Below are positions 17,722-25,592 of a DNA stretch of 64,000 nucleotides, one piece after another. The notes below the pieces were generated by a model that did no database searches, was not told where the DNA came from, and saw only the letters and a program-made list of their open reading frames with translations. Made by a program: the position numbers and the translations under genes. Origin of the DNA: JBCBGF01 sp039820585 (GTDB lineage: Bacteria > Pseudomonadota > Alphaproteobacteria > Rhodobacterales > Rhodobacteraceae); NCBI GenBank assembly GCA_039820585.1, contig JBCBPV010000011.1, positions 1 to 64,000 on the forward strand. Reading direction: 5' to 3'. Every line of letters begins with the position of its first letter. The first letter of the stretch is position 1.

Positions 17722-17964
17722 CTAGGCTGCAGCGGTCAGCATCTTGTAGAGCTCATCCTTGAGTGCACCGCGCCGCTTGCGCAGCTCGGTCTCGGCCAGG
17801 GTGTCCATGGGTTCCACATTGGTTTCGGCCCGATGCACCTGGCGATTGATCTCGTGATATTCTTCCATCAGGCGGCAGAAATGCTGGTCGGTTTCCTTGA
17901 GCGTATGGATGCGGTCCGCGTGTTCGGGAAAGTCGGCGGCCAGTTCGTGGGGTGTGTGGGACAT
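17722..17964 (-). CDS. YdcH family protein (DUF465)
   Basis: An 80-residue, all-helical, charged protein (HELAADFPEHADRIHTLK, HFCRLMEEYHEINRQVHRAE, LRKRRGALKDELYKML), the DUF465/YdcH pattern. Function is not established. ATG 17964 has GGAGG 7 bases upstream, which decides this start over one nine codons earlier. It ends 3 bases past the convergent pccR stop. Confidence 0.85.
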   Translation of the reverse strand: MSHTPHELAADFPEHADRIHTLKETDQHFCRLMEEYHEINRQVHRAETNVEPMDTLAETELRKRRGALKDELYKMLTAAA

Positions 17965-18027
17965 GTGATTCCTCCGTGTGGTTGAAGGCATGGTCCTTCG
18001 GTGGCTCGTGCCCCGCCTTGATCCGAG

Positions 18028-18408
18028 TCAAGCCGGAAGGCGGGCCGTCACCTCGATTTCGATCTTCATCTCAGGCTCTTGCAGTCCTGCGACGATCATG
18101 GTCGCCGCCGGGCGAATGTCGCCAAAGACGGCAGATGTGACCGGCCAACAGGCGGACCAGTCGGCGGCATCGGGCAGGATGTAGCGGATGCGGGTGATGT
18201 CGGCCATGGTAGCGCCTGCCTCAGCGAGGGCGGTTTCGATGGTGGCCAGAGCGTTGCGGCACTGGTCTTCCACGGCGTGGGGCATGGTCATGGTGGCGTA
18301 GTCGTAGCCGGTGGTGCCGGAGATGAAGACCCAACCGTCGGCGACGACGGCGCGAGAGTAGCCGATCCGGGCCTCGAAGGGGGAGTTGGTGGAGATGCGT
18401 TTGGGCAT
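18028..18408 (-). CDS. RidA family protein (enamine/imine deaminase-like)
   Basis: A 126-residue YjgF/YER057c/UK114 protein. GWVFISGTTGYDYATM, DQCRNALATIETALAEAGATMADITRIRYILPD and KIEIEVTARLP follow the family. Canonical RidA has an Arg near residue 105 that binds the carboxylate of 2-iminoacids; here the equivalent stretch FGDIRPAATMIVAGLQEPEMKIEIE has Arg, so deaminase activity is possible. No partner gene is adjacent. Confidence 0.85.
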   Translation of the reverse strand: MPKRISTNSPFEARIGYSRAVVADGWVFISGTTGYDYATMTMPHAVEDQCRNALATIETALAEAGATMADITRIRYILPDAADWSACWPVTSAVFGDIRPAATMIVAGLQEPEMKIEIEVTARLPA

Positions 18409-18436
18409 TGGGTTTGGAAGGTGTCACTCACCCGAG

Positions 18437-18540
18437 CCCTCTCCCCCCGAGGGGAGAGGGGATCTGTGCCGTAAGGGCGATAGTCTTTCTCTCAGCTACT
18501 GACGGTATCTCTTCTCACCCTACAGGAGAGGTAAGGGTGA
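18437..18540. repeat. intergenic palindromic element (REP-like)
   Basis: 18437-18460 is a perfect 10-bp inverted repeat, CCCTCTCCCC and GGGGAGAGGG, around CCGA. A second, looser one, TCACCCT and AGGGTGA, lies at 18515-18540. This pattern is common in intergenic palindromic repeats of many bacteria and may also end transcription from clpX. No gene is seen in 18409-18554. Confidence 0.55.
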
Positions 18541-18554
18541 AGGGGCGTCGCGCC

Positions 18555-19820
18555 CTACCCCGCCGACGCAGGCTCTTTCTTCGCATCCGAATAGATCATC
18601 AGCGGTGCCGCCTCTGATGTCACGGCCTCTTCATTCACCACCACCTCTTCGACGCTGTCCATACCCGGCAGGTCGAACATCGTCTCCAACAGGATGTCTT
18701 CCATGATCGAGCGCAGCCCGCGTGCGCCGGTCTTACGCTCGATGGCGCGCTTGGCAATCGCCGACATCGCGTCTTCGGTGAAGGTCAGCTTGGTATCTTC
18801 CAACTCGAACAAGCGCTGGTACTGCTTGACCAGTGCGTTCTTCGGCGCGGTCAGGATCGTCACGAGGGCCTCTTCATCCAAATCCTGCAGTGTCGCGATC
18901 ACCGGCAGACGGCCCACGAATTCCGGGATCAGGCCAAACTTCAACAGATCCTCAGGCTCCAGGTCGGTGAACATCTCGCCCACACCGCGATCGTCGTTCT
19001 CGCGCACATCGGCGCCAAAGCCCATCGCGCTGCCCTTGCCGCGCTGGCTGATGATCTTTTCCAACCCGGCGAAGGCACCACCGCAGATGAACAGGATATT
19101 GGTGGTGTCCACCTGCAGGAACTCCTGCTGTGGATGCTTGCGCCCACCTTGCGGGGGAACGCTGGCCACGGTGCCTTCCATGATCTTCAGAAGCGCCTGC
19201 TGCACCCCTTCGCCCGACACATCGCGGGTGATAGAGGGGTTGTCAGACTTGCGGGTGATCTTATCGACCTCGTCGATATAGACGATCCCGCGCTGGGCGC
19301 GTTCAACATTGTATTCGCTGGCCTGCAACAGCTTAAGGATGATATTTTCAACATCCTCGCCCACATAGCCCGCTTCTGTCAGCGTCGTAGCATCGGCCAT
19401 GGTGAAGGGCACATCAAGAATGCGCGCCAGTGTCTGGGCAAGTAACGTCTTTCCGCAACCCGTGGGGCCGATAAGCAGGATGTTTGATTTCGCCAGCTCG
19501 ATATCACCCGATTTGGCAGCATGGTTGAGGCGCTTGTAATGGTTATGTACGGCGACCGACAGCACGCGTTTTGCATGCGCCTGCCCGATCACGTAATCAT
19601 CCAGAACTTCGCAAATCTCTTTGGGCGTCGGCACACCATCTGACGACTTCAGGCTAGACGACTTCGTCTCTTCCCGAATGATGTCCATGCACAGCTCGAC
19701 GCATTCGTCGCAGATGAACACCGTGGGCCCGGCAATCAGCTTGCGCACCTCATGCTGGCTCTTGCCGCAGAAAGAGCAATAGAGCGTGTTCTTGCTATCG
19801 TTACCGGAAGAATTCGCCAT
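18555..19820 (-). CDS. clpX: ATP-dependent Clp protease ATP-binding subunit ClpX
   Basis: A 421-residue AAA+ unfoldase. An N-terminal C4 zinc finger has Cys15, Cys18, Cys37 and Cys40 for adaptor and substrate binding. The AAA+ module has Walker A GPTGCGKT, the pore loop GYVGED, Walker B VYIDEVDKI and a C-terminal sensor domain (RAIERKTGARGLRSIMEDILL). It unfolds tagged proteins and feeds them to ClpP, whose gene lies upstream on the same strand (117 bases). ATG 19820 was taken; the TTG one codon earlier is less likely. Confidence 0.97.
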   Translation of the reverse strand: MANSSGNDSKNTLYCSFCGKSQHEVRKLIAGPTVFICDECVELCMDIIREETKSSSLKSSDGVPTPKEICEVLDDYVIGQAHAKRVLSVAVHNHYKRLNHAAKSGDIELAKSNILLIGPTGCGKTLLAQTLARILDVPFTMADATTLTEAGYVGEDVENIILKLLQASEYNVERAQRGIVYIDEVDKITRKSDNPSITRDVSGEGVQQALLKIMEGTVASVPPQGGRKHPQQEFLQVDTTNILFICGGAFAGLEKIISQRGKGSAMGFGADVRENDDRGVGEMFTDLEPEDLLKFGLIPEFVGRLPVIATLQDLDEEALVTILTAPKNALVKQYQRLFELEDTKLTFTEDAMSAIAKRAIERKTGARGLRSIMEDILLETMFDLPGMDSVEEVVVNEEAVTSEAAPLMIYSDAKKEPASAG

Positions 19821-19937
19821 CAATACACCCCGAAGGCCTAACGTTTATCTGTCTGCCCAACGCCCTTGGGGCGCCCCCGCGGGCAAAGCCTACGGGAGAG
19901 CCAACCAAGGCACAATGTCGAATTTTGGGCGGCTTTG

Positions 19938-20567
19938 TCACGCCTCTGTGTCATCGCCTTTGGCGCGGCTTTCGACGATCTCGTCGATCAGGCCCCACTC
20001 TTTGGCTTCCTCGGGCGACATGAAGTTGTCGCGGTCCAGTGCGCTTTCGACCTCTTTCAACGTACGGCCACAATGCTTGACATAGATCTCATTCAGCCGG
20101 GTCTTGAGCTTCTGGGTTTCCTGCGCGTGGATCATGATGTCAGACGCCTGGCCCTGATACCCGCCAGAGGGTTGGTGGACCATGATCCGGCTATTGGGCA
20201 ACGAAAAGCGCATATTCGCTTCGCCGGCCGCCAGCAAAAGGGAACCCATGGAGGCCGCCTGCCCCACCACTAGCGTGGACACTTTGGGGCGGATGTACTG
20301 CATTGTGTCATAGATCGAGAGACCCGATGTCACCACGCCACCGGGCGAGTTGATATACATCGAGATCTCTTTGGACGGATTGTCAGCCTCCAGATGCAGA
20401 AGCTGGGCCACGACAAGCTGGCTCATCCCGTCATGGACGGGGCCATTGACAAAAATGATGCGCTCTTTGAGGAGACGCGAGAAAATATCATAGGCACGCT
20501 CCCCGCGGCTCGTTTGTTCAACGACCATGGGGACGAGGTTCATGTAGGTATCGACGGGATCTTGCAT
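19938..20567 (-). CDS. clpP: ATP-dependent Clp protease proteolytic subunit ClpP
   Basis: A 209-residue serine protease subunit forming the double-heptamer chamber. The catalytic triad is Ser106 in GQAASMGSLLLAAG, His131 in MVHQPSGGYQGQ, and Asp180 in LDRDNFMSPEEA. YINSPGGVVTSGLSIYDTMQ is the standard substrate-binding strand. The short N-terminal MQDPVDTYMNLVPMVVEQT fits the usual propeptide. It lies upstream of clpX in the conserved order. Confidence 0.97.
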   Translation of the reverse strand: MQDPVDTYMNLVPMVVEQTSRGERAYDIFSRLLKERIIFVNGPVHDGMSQLVVAQLLHLEADNPSKEISMYINSPGGVVTSGLSIYDTMQYIRPKVSTLVVGQAASMGSLLLAAGEANMRFSLPNSRIMVHQPSGGYQGQASDIMIHAQETQKLKTRLNEIYVKHCGRTLKEVESALDRDNFMSPEEAKEWGLIDEIVESRAKGDDTEA

Positions 20568-20675
20568 AAAAGCTGCCTGCTGTTTGCGGGATCACTATCC
20601 CAAGGGTGTTACGCTAGTCTTAGTTCTGGCTCCGGGGGGCTGCAAGGCCACCCCGACGGACAATCTAATCGCAGC

Positions 20676-20708
20676 TTGACAGAAATGTAAGCCCTGACTT
20701 ACGGTAAG
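20676..20708 (+). promoter_or_regulatory. promoter and candidate operator of the ArsR-family gene
   Basis: TTGACA (20676-20681) is followed 18 bases later by TACGGT (20700-20705), a fair -35/-10 pair. The palindrome CTTACGGTAAG (20698-20708) overlaps the -10 and ends 2 bases before the ATG at 20711; further TAAG and CTTAC half-sites flank it. A start of transcription 7 bases past the -10 would fall at or next to the ATG, giving a leaderless mRNA. Confidence 0.55.
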
Positions 20709-20710
20709 TC

Positions 20711-21034
20711 ATGTCTTACGAATTTGCCCTCGCCGCGCTTGCCGATCCGACCCGCCGGGCGATCGTGGAGGCATTGCGAGCCGAGCCGCAAAGCGTGGGC
20801 ATTCTGGCCGAGCGGTTGCCGGTCAGCCGACCCGCCGTGTCGCAGCACCTGCGCGTCTTAACCGATGCGGGGCTGGTGGCGGCCGAGGCGCAGGGGACGC
20901 GGCGGCTCTACCGGTTGGCGCCCGGCGGCTTTGATGCCTTGCGCGATTACCTCGATACGTTGTGGGACGATGCGCTGGCCGCCTACGCGGCCGAGGCGCA
21001 CCGTCTGTCTGAAAGGAGACCTGCACGTGACTGA
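20711..21034 (+). CDS. ArsR/SmtB-fold transcriptional regulator
   Basis: A 107-residue winged-helix repressor: LADPTRRAIVEALRAEP, ILAERLPVSRPAVSQHLRVLTDAGLV (recognition helix), RRLYRLAPGGFDALRDYLD. It lacks the ELCVCDL metal site, so it does not sense metals by that site. It overlaps the following AHSA1 gene by 8 bases, a common pairing in which the regulator controls its own small operon. There is no ribosome site before ATG 20711, in line with leaderless initiation. Confidence 0.9.
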   Translation: MSYEFALAALADPTRRAIVEALRAEPQSVGILAERLPVSRPAVSQHLRVLTDAGLVAAEAQGTRRLYRLAPGGFDALRDYLDTLWDDALAAYAAEAHRLSERRPARD

Positions 21035-21488
21035 CCCGATCAAGAAATCCGTGACCGTGCCCTTGGACCGGCAAAGCGCATTTGAGCTGTTCACCTCGGG
21101 CATTGACCGCTGGTGGCCGAAGGACAGCCATTCGCTCGCCGCTGGGGACGGGACGGGTGATCAGGCCAAGGTCCGCCTTGAACCGCGCACCGGCGGTCAC
21201 GTGATCGAAACCCTGCCCGACGGATCCGAGGCCCCTTGGGCGACGGTCACCGACTGGGCGCCCGGCGAACGATTTGGAATGCGCTGGTACGTGGGGCGGG
21301 ACGCGGATGAAGCGACCCAGATTGACATCCGCTTCACCCAGACGGAAAGCGGCACCCGCGTGGACCTGACCCATGGCGGCTTTGACGTGCTGGGGAGTGA
21401 GGCTGAGACGATGTGCGCCAATTACGCCGCTGGCTGGGACCATGTGCTGGGCCGCTGCTATGCGGGCCGCTGCATGGTGGCGGCCTGA
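21027..21488 (+). CDS. SRPBCC family protein, AHSA1 domain
   Basis: A 153-residue protein starting at GTG 21027, with GGAG 10 bases upstream. The START-like fold has KSVTVPLDRQSAFELFTSGIDRWWP at the N-terminus, GHVIETLPDGSEAPWATVTDWAPGERFGMRW in the centre and the long C-terminal helix NYAAGWDHVLGR. AHSA1-type SRPBCC proteins bind hydrophobic ligands; the function in bacteria is mostly unknown. It overlaps the ArsR gene and is presumably repressed by it. Confidence 0.9.
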   Translation: MTDPIKKSVTVPLDRQSAFELFTSGIDRWWPKDSHSLAAGDGTGDQAKVRLEPRTGGHVIETLPDGSEAPWATVTDWAPGERFGMRWYVGRDADEATQIDIRFTQTESGTRVDLTHGGFDVLGSEAETMCANYAAGWDHVLGRCYAGRCMVAA

Positions 21489-21499
21489 CGGCCGCGATC

Positions 21500-21600
21500 T
21501 CTCGCCTCCGGCGGGGATATTTCCGGACCAAATAGACCGCATCTTTGGTCGCGAAATATCCCGGGGGAGGCGCCCGCACGGGCGACGGGGGCAGCGCCCC
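21500..21600. repeat. inverted pair of dispersed AAATATCCCGGGG repeats
   Basis: On the plus strand, TTTGGTCGCGAAATATC at 21544 begins a copy continuing with GGGGGAGGCGCCCGCACGG to 21600. On the minus strand a second copy begins TTTGGTCCGGAAATATC at 21531 and runs down to 21500. Related copies are at 39897-39942 and 52707-52763. The element lies between the AHSA1 and photolyase-like genes. Confidence 0.7.
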
Positions 21601-21644
21601 CAGCCCCGGTTGATGCTCGGGCGGCGCGCTCTACCCTACGACCC

Positions 21645-22856
21645 ATGCCTGTAAGTCTCCCACCAACCCGCACTGCCGCGCTGGAGCGCTTGTCTGCGTT
21701 CATCCCGAAGGCGGGGCGCGATTATACCTCTGGCCGCAACTATGATCTGCCGGGGCATCCCCATGTCTCGGGACTGTCGCCCTTTATCCGGCACCGGCTT
21801 GTGACCGAGACCGAGGTGCTGGAGGCGGTTTTGGGGCGCTATTCGCTGTCGAGCGCAGAGAAGTTTATCCAGGAGGTGTTCTGGCGCACCTATTGGAAGG
21901 GCTGGCTGGAGATGCGGCCCTCGGTCTGGGGGGACTATCAACGCGGTGTGACCGGGGCGCTCAATCGCGTGCAGACCGAAAGCGGGCTGCGCCAGGAATG
22001 GGAGGCGGCCTGTTCAGGGCAGACAGGGATCGCCGCGTTTGACCATTGGGCGCAGGAGCTTGTCGGGACGGGGTATATGCATAACCACGCGCGGATGTGG
22101 TTTGCCTCGATCTGGATCTTCACGCTGCGCTTGCCGTGGGAGTTGGGGGCGGATTTCTTTTTGCGGCATCTGCTGGATGGCGATCCGGCGTCGAACACGC
22201 TGGGCTGGCGCTGGGTGGCGGGGTTGCAGACGCGGGGCAAGCATTACGTGGCGCGGGTGTCGAATATCTCGAAATACACCGAAGGGCGGTTTGGAGAGGG
22301 AATGCATCTCAATACGCAAGCCCAGCCTTTGGACGGGCCACCGCACCCTCCGCGGATGGATGCGCCGATGGGGGACCGGTTGGTGTCGGACCTGCGCACC
22401 GGGCTGGTGATAACCGAAGACGACCTGTCGCCGGGTTTCGTGCTGGACCGGGTGACGCCTGTGGCCACCTGTTTTCTGAGCGCGGCGGATGGGCGGTCAC
22501 CGCTGGCGGTGGCGCAGAGTGTGCAGGAGTTTACCGACGGGGCGATGACCGATTGTGCGGCCCGGTTTGGCGCACAGCTGGGGCCGGTGACGGGGCCGGT
22601 GGGTGATCCGCAGGCCGTGGCGCGCTGGGCGCGAGACTTGGGCTTGCAGCAGATCGTTGTGCCCTACCCCCCAGTCGGACCAGCGGCAGAGCGGTTGGAC
22701 GCGGTGGCTTCTGCGCTGAAATCGGATGTGTCCGTTGTGCGCATGCTCCGGCCCTATGACGCGCTGTGTTGGCCTGCGGCGACCGCCGGGTTTTTCAAGT
22801 TCAAGGAAAAGATCCCGCGGTTTATTGGCGAGATCAAAGGGCTACGGGCGGCCTAG
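21645..22856 (+). CDS. photolyase/cryptochrome-like FAD-binding protein with apparently swapped domain order
   Basis: A 403-residue protein. Residues about 20-235 match the C-terminal FAD-binding domain of photolyases: GRDYTSGRNYDLPG, SGLSPFIRHRL, FIQEVFWRTYWKGW, MHNHARMWFASIWIF and NTLGWRWVAGLQTRGK. In normal photolyases this domain follows an N-terminal alpha/beta domain; here it begins at residue 20. Instead residues about 310-400 (ARDLGLQQIVVPYPPVGP, LKSDVSVVRMLRPYDAL, AGFFKFKEKIP) look like the second half of the alpha/beta domain. It may repair DNA or sense light. ATG 21645 is the only good start. It overlaps the convergent LysR gene by 15 bases. Confidence 0.75.
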   Translation: MPVSLPPTRTAALERLSAFIPKAGRDYTSGRNYDLPGHPHVSGLSPFIRHRLVTETEVLEAVLGRYSLSSAEKFIQEVFWRTYWKGWLEMRPSVWGDYQRGVTGALNRVQTESGLRQEWEAACSGQTGIAAFDHWAQELVGTGYMHNHARMWFASIWIFTLRLPWELGADFFLRHLLDGDPASNTLGWRWVAGLQTRGKHYVARVSNISKYTEGRFGEGMHLNTQAQPLDGPPHPPRMDAPMGDRLVSDLRTGLVITEDDLSPGFVLDRVTPVATCFLSAADGRSPLAVAQSVQEFTDGAMTDCAARFGAQLGPVTGPVGDPQAVARWARDLGLQQIVVPYPPVGPAAERLDAVASALKSDVSVVRMLRPYDALCWPAATAGFFKFKEKIPRFIGEIKGLRAA

Positions 22857-23732
22857 GGTCTCTGCCAGTAGGTCAAAGACCAGGCGGATGCGGCGGCTTG
22901 TGTGCAACTCGCGATGGGTGGTCAGCCATATTGGCACCAAAAGCGGGTCCATCTCGACCGCCAGCCGTTCGACGCCTGGGGTCAGGCTGGCGATGTCTTC
23001 GGACATCGGCGCGATGCCCAGACCCTGTTGCATCAGCGTCCAGCCAAGAAGCGCGCTTTCCGAGCCATAGCGCATCTGGGCACGGGTCACGGGCACGCCG
23101 TGGGCGTTGAGGATGCTGAGAAACTCACCAGGATTGCCCATGCTGATAAAGTCGTGTTGGGCCAGGTCCTCGCGTATCTCGGGGCGCCCGTTCCGGTCGA
23201 GATAGGCGGGCATGGCGTAGAGGTGGATGGGAACCTCGCGCAAGCGCTTCGCGATCAGTTCGGGATCTTCGGGGCGCACGTTGCGCAGGGCGATATCCGC
23301 CTCGCGTCGGCGCAGATCGCGAAGGTCGTTGGCGGCGATCAGATCCACCTCGATCCCTGGCGCGCGGGCCCGCAGAGCGTGCAGGACGCCGGGCATCAGA
23401 TAGGAGATCACGATATCGGTGGCGGTGATGGCCACGTGGCCCTCGACCGCCTGCGACTGGCCGGTTGCAGTAAGAGAGACACGTTCGGCGGCGGTGCCCA
23501 TGGCGCGGAAATGTTCGATAAGTTCGTGCCCTGCTTCGGTGAGCGTCATGGTGCGGCCGCCGCGTTCGAACAACATCACGCCCAAATGCTCTTCCAAGGC
23601 GGTGACCTGGCGACCGAGTGTGGGCTGGGTCAGGCCAAGCGCGCGAGCACCCGCCGACAGCGAGCCCTCTTCCGCGGTGGCAAGGAACGCCCGCGCCTGG
23701 TTCCAATCGAAAGAGATCGCCGCCCAATTCAT
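22842..23732 (-). CDS. LysR family transcriptional regulator
   Basis: A 296-residue regulator. The N-terminal winged helix is typical: FLATAEEGSLSAGARALGLTQPTLGRQVTALEEHLGVMLFERGGR. The periplasmic-binding-like effector domain follows (EGHVAITATDIVISYLMPGVLHALRARAPGIEVDLIAAND). LysR proteins usually control a divergent gene; the divergent neighbour here is the methyltransferase at 23832, with a 99-base gap between them. Confidence 0.93.
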   Translation of the reverse strand: MNWAAISFDWNQARAFLATAEEGSLSAGARALGLTQPTLGRQVTALEEHLGVMLFERGGRTMTLTEAGHELIEHFRAMGTAAERVSLTATGQSQAVEGHVAITATDIVISYLMPGVLHALRARAPGIEVDLIAANDLRDLRRREADIALRNVRPEDPELIAKRLREVPIHLYAMPAYLDRNGRPEIREDLAQHDFISMGNPGEFLSILNAHGVPVTRAQMRYGSESALLGWTLMQQGLGIAPMSEDIASLTPGVERLAVEMDPLLVPIWLTTHRELHTSRRIRLVFDLLAETLGRP

Positions 23733-23831
23733 GCAAATACGTATGGAAGATCCACGGATTTCGCCAATTCACCGGAGGTGTCTATAGAGATATGTGCGGG
23801 TCATCAATAAGATCAGATGTGAGATAAGCAA

Positions 23832-24455
23832 ATGGCCACCATGATTCAGCCCGCCCCGTTCTGGGACAAAATCGCCGAGAAATACGCCAAGCAGCCGGTT
23901 GCCGATGTGCCGACCTATGAGCATACGTTGGCGCGAACGCGGGCGTATCTGCGCCCCACCGACCATGTGCTGGAGCTGGGCTGTGGCACGGGATCGACGG
24001 CACTGACCCTATCGCAGGATGTTGCGCAGGTGACGGCGACCGATATCTCGGGCGAGATGATCCGGATTGCTGAGGCGAAAGCCGAGGGTTTCGGCAATGT
24101 GGCCTTCCAGCGGGCGGCTGCGGATGCAGATGAGTTTGCGGATGGGGCGTTCGATGCAGTGCTGGGCTACAACCTATTGCACCTGTTGGAGACGCCGATG
24201 CGCACGGTTCTGCAGGCACATCGGGTGTTGAAGCCAGGCGGTGTGTTTATCACCAAGACGCCTTGTCTTGGGGATGGTGTCGTGTGGCTGCGGCTGGTGA
24301 TCCCGGTGATGCAGGCTTTCGGCAAGGCGCCGTATGTGGGGTTTCCCAAGGCAGCGGAGTTGGACGGGATGATGCGGGAGGCGGGGTTTGAGATCGTGAC
24401 CGCCGAGGGGCATGGGAAGCGGGGAAACCGGTTTATTGCGGCGCGGAAGATGTAA
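23832..24455 (+). CDS. class I SAM-dependent methyltransferase
   Basis: A 207-residue methyltransferase with motif I VLELGCGTGSTAL, TATDISGEMIRIAEAKA (post I), FDAVLGYNLLHLLE (motif II/III) and LKPGGVFITKTP. It belongs to the methyltransferase 11/25 group; the substrate cannot be inferred. It is divergent from the LysR gene, which may regulate it. Confidence 0.9.
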   Translation: MATMIQPAPFWDKIAEKYAKQPVADVPTYEHTLARTRAYLRPTDHVLELGCGTGSTALTLSQDVAQVTATDISGEMIRIAEAKAEGFGNVAFQRAAADADEFADGAFDAVLGYNLLHLLETPMRTVLQAHRVLKPGGVFITKTPCLGDGVVWLRLVIPVMQAFGKAPYVGFPKAAELDGMMREAGFEIVTAEGHGKRGNRFIAARKM

Positions 24456-24545
24456 GGGCTGTGTAAGACTGGTTCGCGGGTCCCTGCTGGCAGAGGCCTG
24501 AAGGCCTGTTAGCCTGCCTTGGGGACAAGCGATACGGTATCCACC

Positions 24546-25592
24546 TCACACAATCGCCAACCCATCCGCATCGAAGAAATGCGTCGTCTCATCAAAGGTC
24601 AGCCCGACGGTTTCCCCTGGTGATAGCTGGGCATCCCCGATCACCCGCACGGTAATCCGCCCCAAGGGCCCGCCGTCTATGATCACAAACGTGTCCGCAC
24701 CGAGATATTCCAGCACATCTACCGTGCCGTCGCATTGCCCGGTTCCCGGTGAACCCACCACGATGTGTTCGGGCCGCGCGCCCAGATGAGTGGCGGGCCG
24801 GTCGCCCGGGAAGACGCCACCGCGACCGTCTTCGAGGACGTATTGCCCGCCCTCTGTCCGGCACGGCATCACGTTCATCTTCGGCGAGCCGATGAACTGC
24901 GCCACGAACAGGTTGGCAGGGCTGTCATACAGCTCTCGCGGGGTACCGACCTGGGCGATGGTGCCGAACTCCAACACCACGATCCGGTCGGCCAGTGTCA
25001 TCGCCTCGACCTGGTCATGGGTGACGTAGATCATCGTGCGCGCCAGCGTTTGGTGCAACTTGGCGATCTCATAGCGCATCTCGACGCGCAGCGCGGCGTC
25101 GAGGTTCGAGAGCGGCTCATCAAACAAAAACGCCGTGGGATCACGCACGATGGAGCGACCGATCGCCACCCGCTGCCGCTGCCCGCCCGACAGCGCCTTG
25201 GGGCGGCGATCTAGATAGTCGTTCAGCTTCAGGACCCGGGCGGCCTCATTCACCTTCTCATCAATCTCGGCCTTGGGGGCGCCCGCGGTCTTCAGCGAAA
25301 ACCCCATATTGTCGCGCACGCTCATATGCGGGTAGAGCGCGTAGGATTGGAACACCATCGTCAGCCCGCGCTTCGACGGCGGGTCTGATGTCACATCCTT
25401 GCCGTCGATTAAGAGTGACCCGCGCGAGATCTCTTCCAACCCCCCGATCATGCGCAACAACGTGGATTTCCCGCAGCCCGAAGGGCCGACGAAGATGATG
25501 AATTCGCCATCCTCGATCTCAAGGTCTACGCCTTTGATGACCTGGACGTCGCCAAACCATTTCTCGACCGCTTGTAGATTGATCGATCCCAT
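24546..25592 (-). CDS. sugar ABC transporter ATPase (UgpC/MalK type)
   Basis: A 348-residue ATPase: Walker A GPSGCGKSTLL, signature LSGGQRQRVAIGRS, Walker B AFLFDEPLSNLDA, then a C-terminal TOBE/regulatory domain (about residues 240-348, RPEHIVVGSPGTGQ) of the MalK/UgpC subfamily. It energises uptake through the two permeases at 26845 and 28127. The start overlaps the stop of the glycoside hydrolase gene; ATG 25592 or 25595 both sit behind GGAGGG. It is the last gene of the LacI-regulated operon. Confidence 0.93.
   Translation of the reverse strand: MGSINLQAVEKWFGDVQVIKGVDLEIEDGEFIIFVGPSGCGKSTLLRMIGGLEEISRGSLLIDGKDVTSDPPSKRGLTMVFQSYALYPHMSVRDNMGFSLKTAGAPKAEIDEKVNEAARVLKLNDYLDRRPKALSGGQRQRVAIGRSIVRDPTAFLFDEPLSNLDAALRVEMRYEIAKLHQTLARTMIYVTHDQVEAMTLADRIVVLEFGTIAQVGTPRELYDSPANLFVAQFIGSPKMNVMPCRTEGGQYVLEDGRGGVFPGDRPATHLGARPEHIVVGSPGTGQCDGTVDVLEYLGADTFVIIDGGPLGRITVRVIGDAQLSPGETVGLTFDETTHFFDADGLAIV

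Noticed and set aside
20568..20710. tRNA or riboswitch in the clpP/ArsR gap
   Set aside because: No cloverleaf or known aptamer pattern was found; the region contains only the two divergent promoters.
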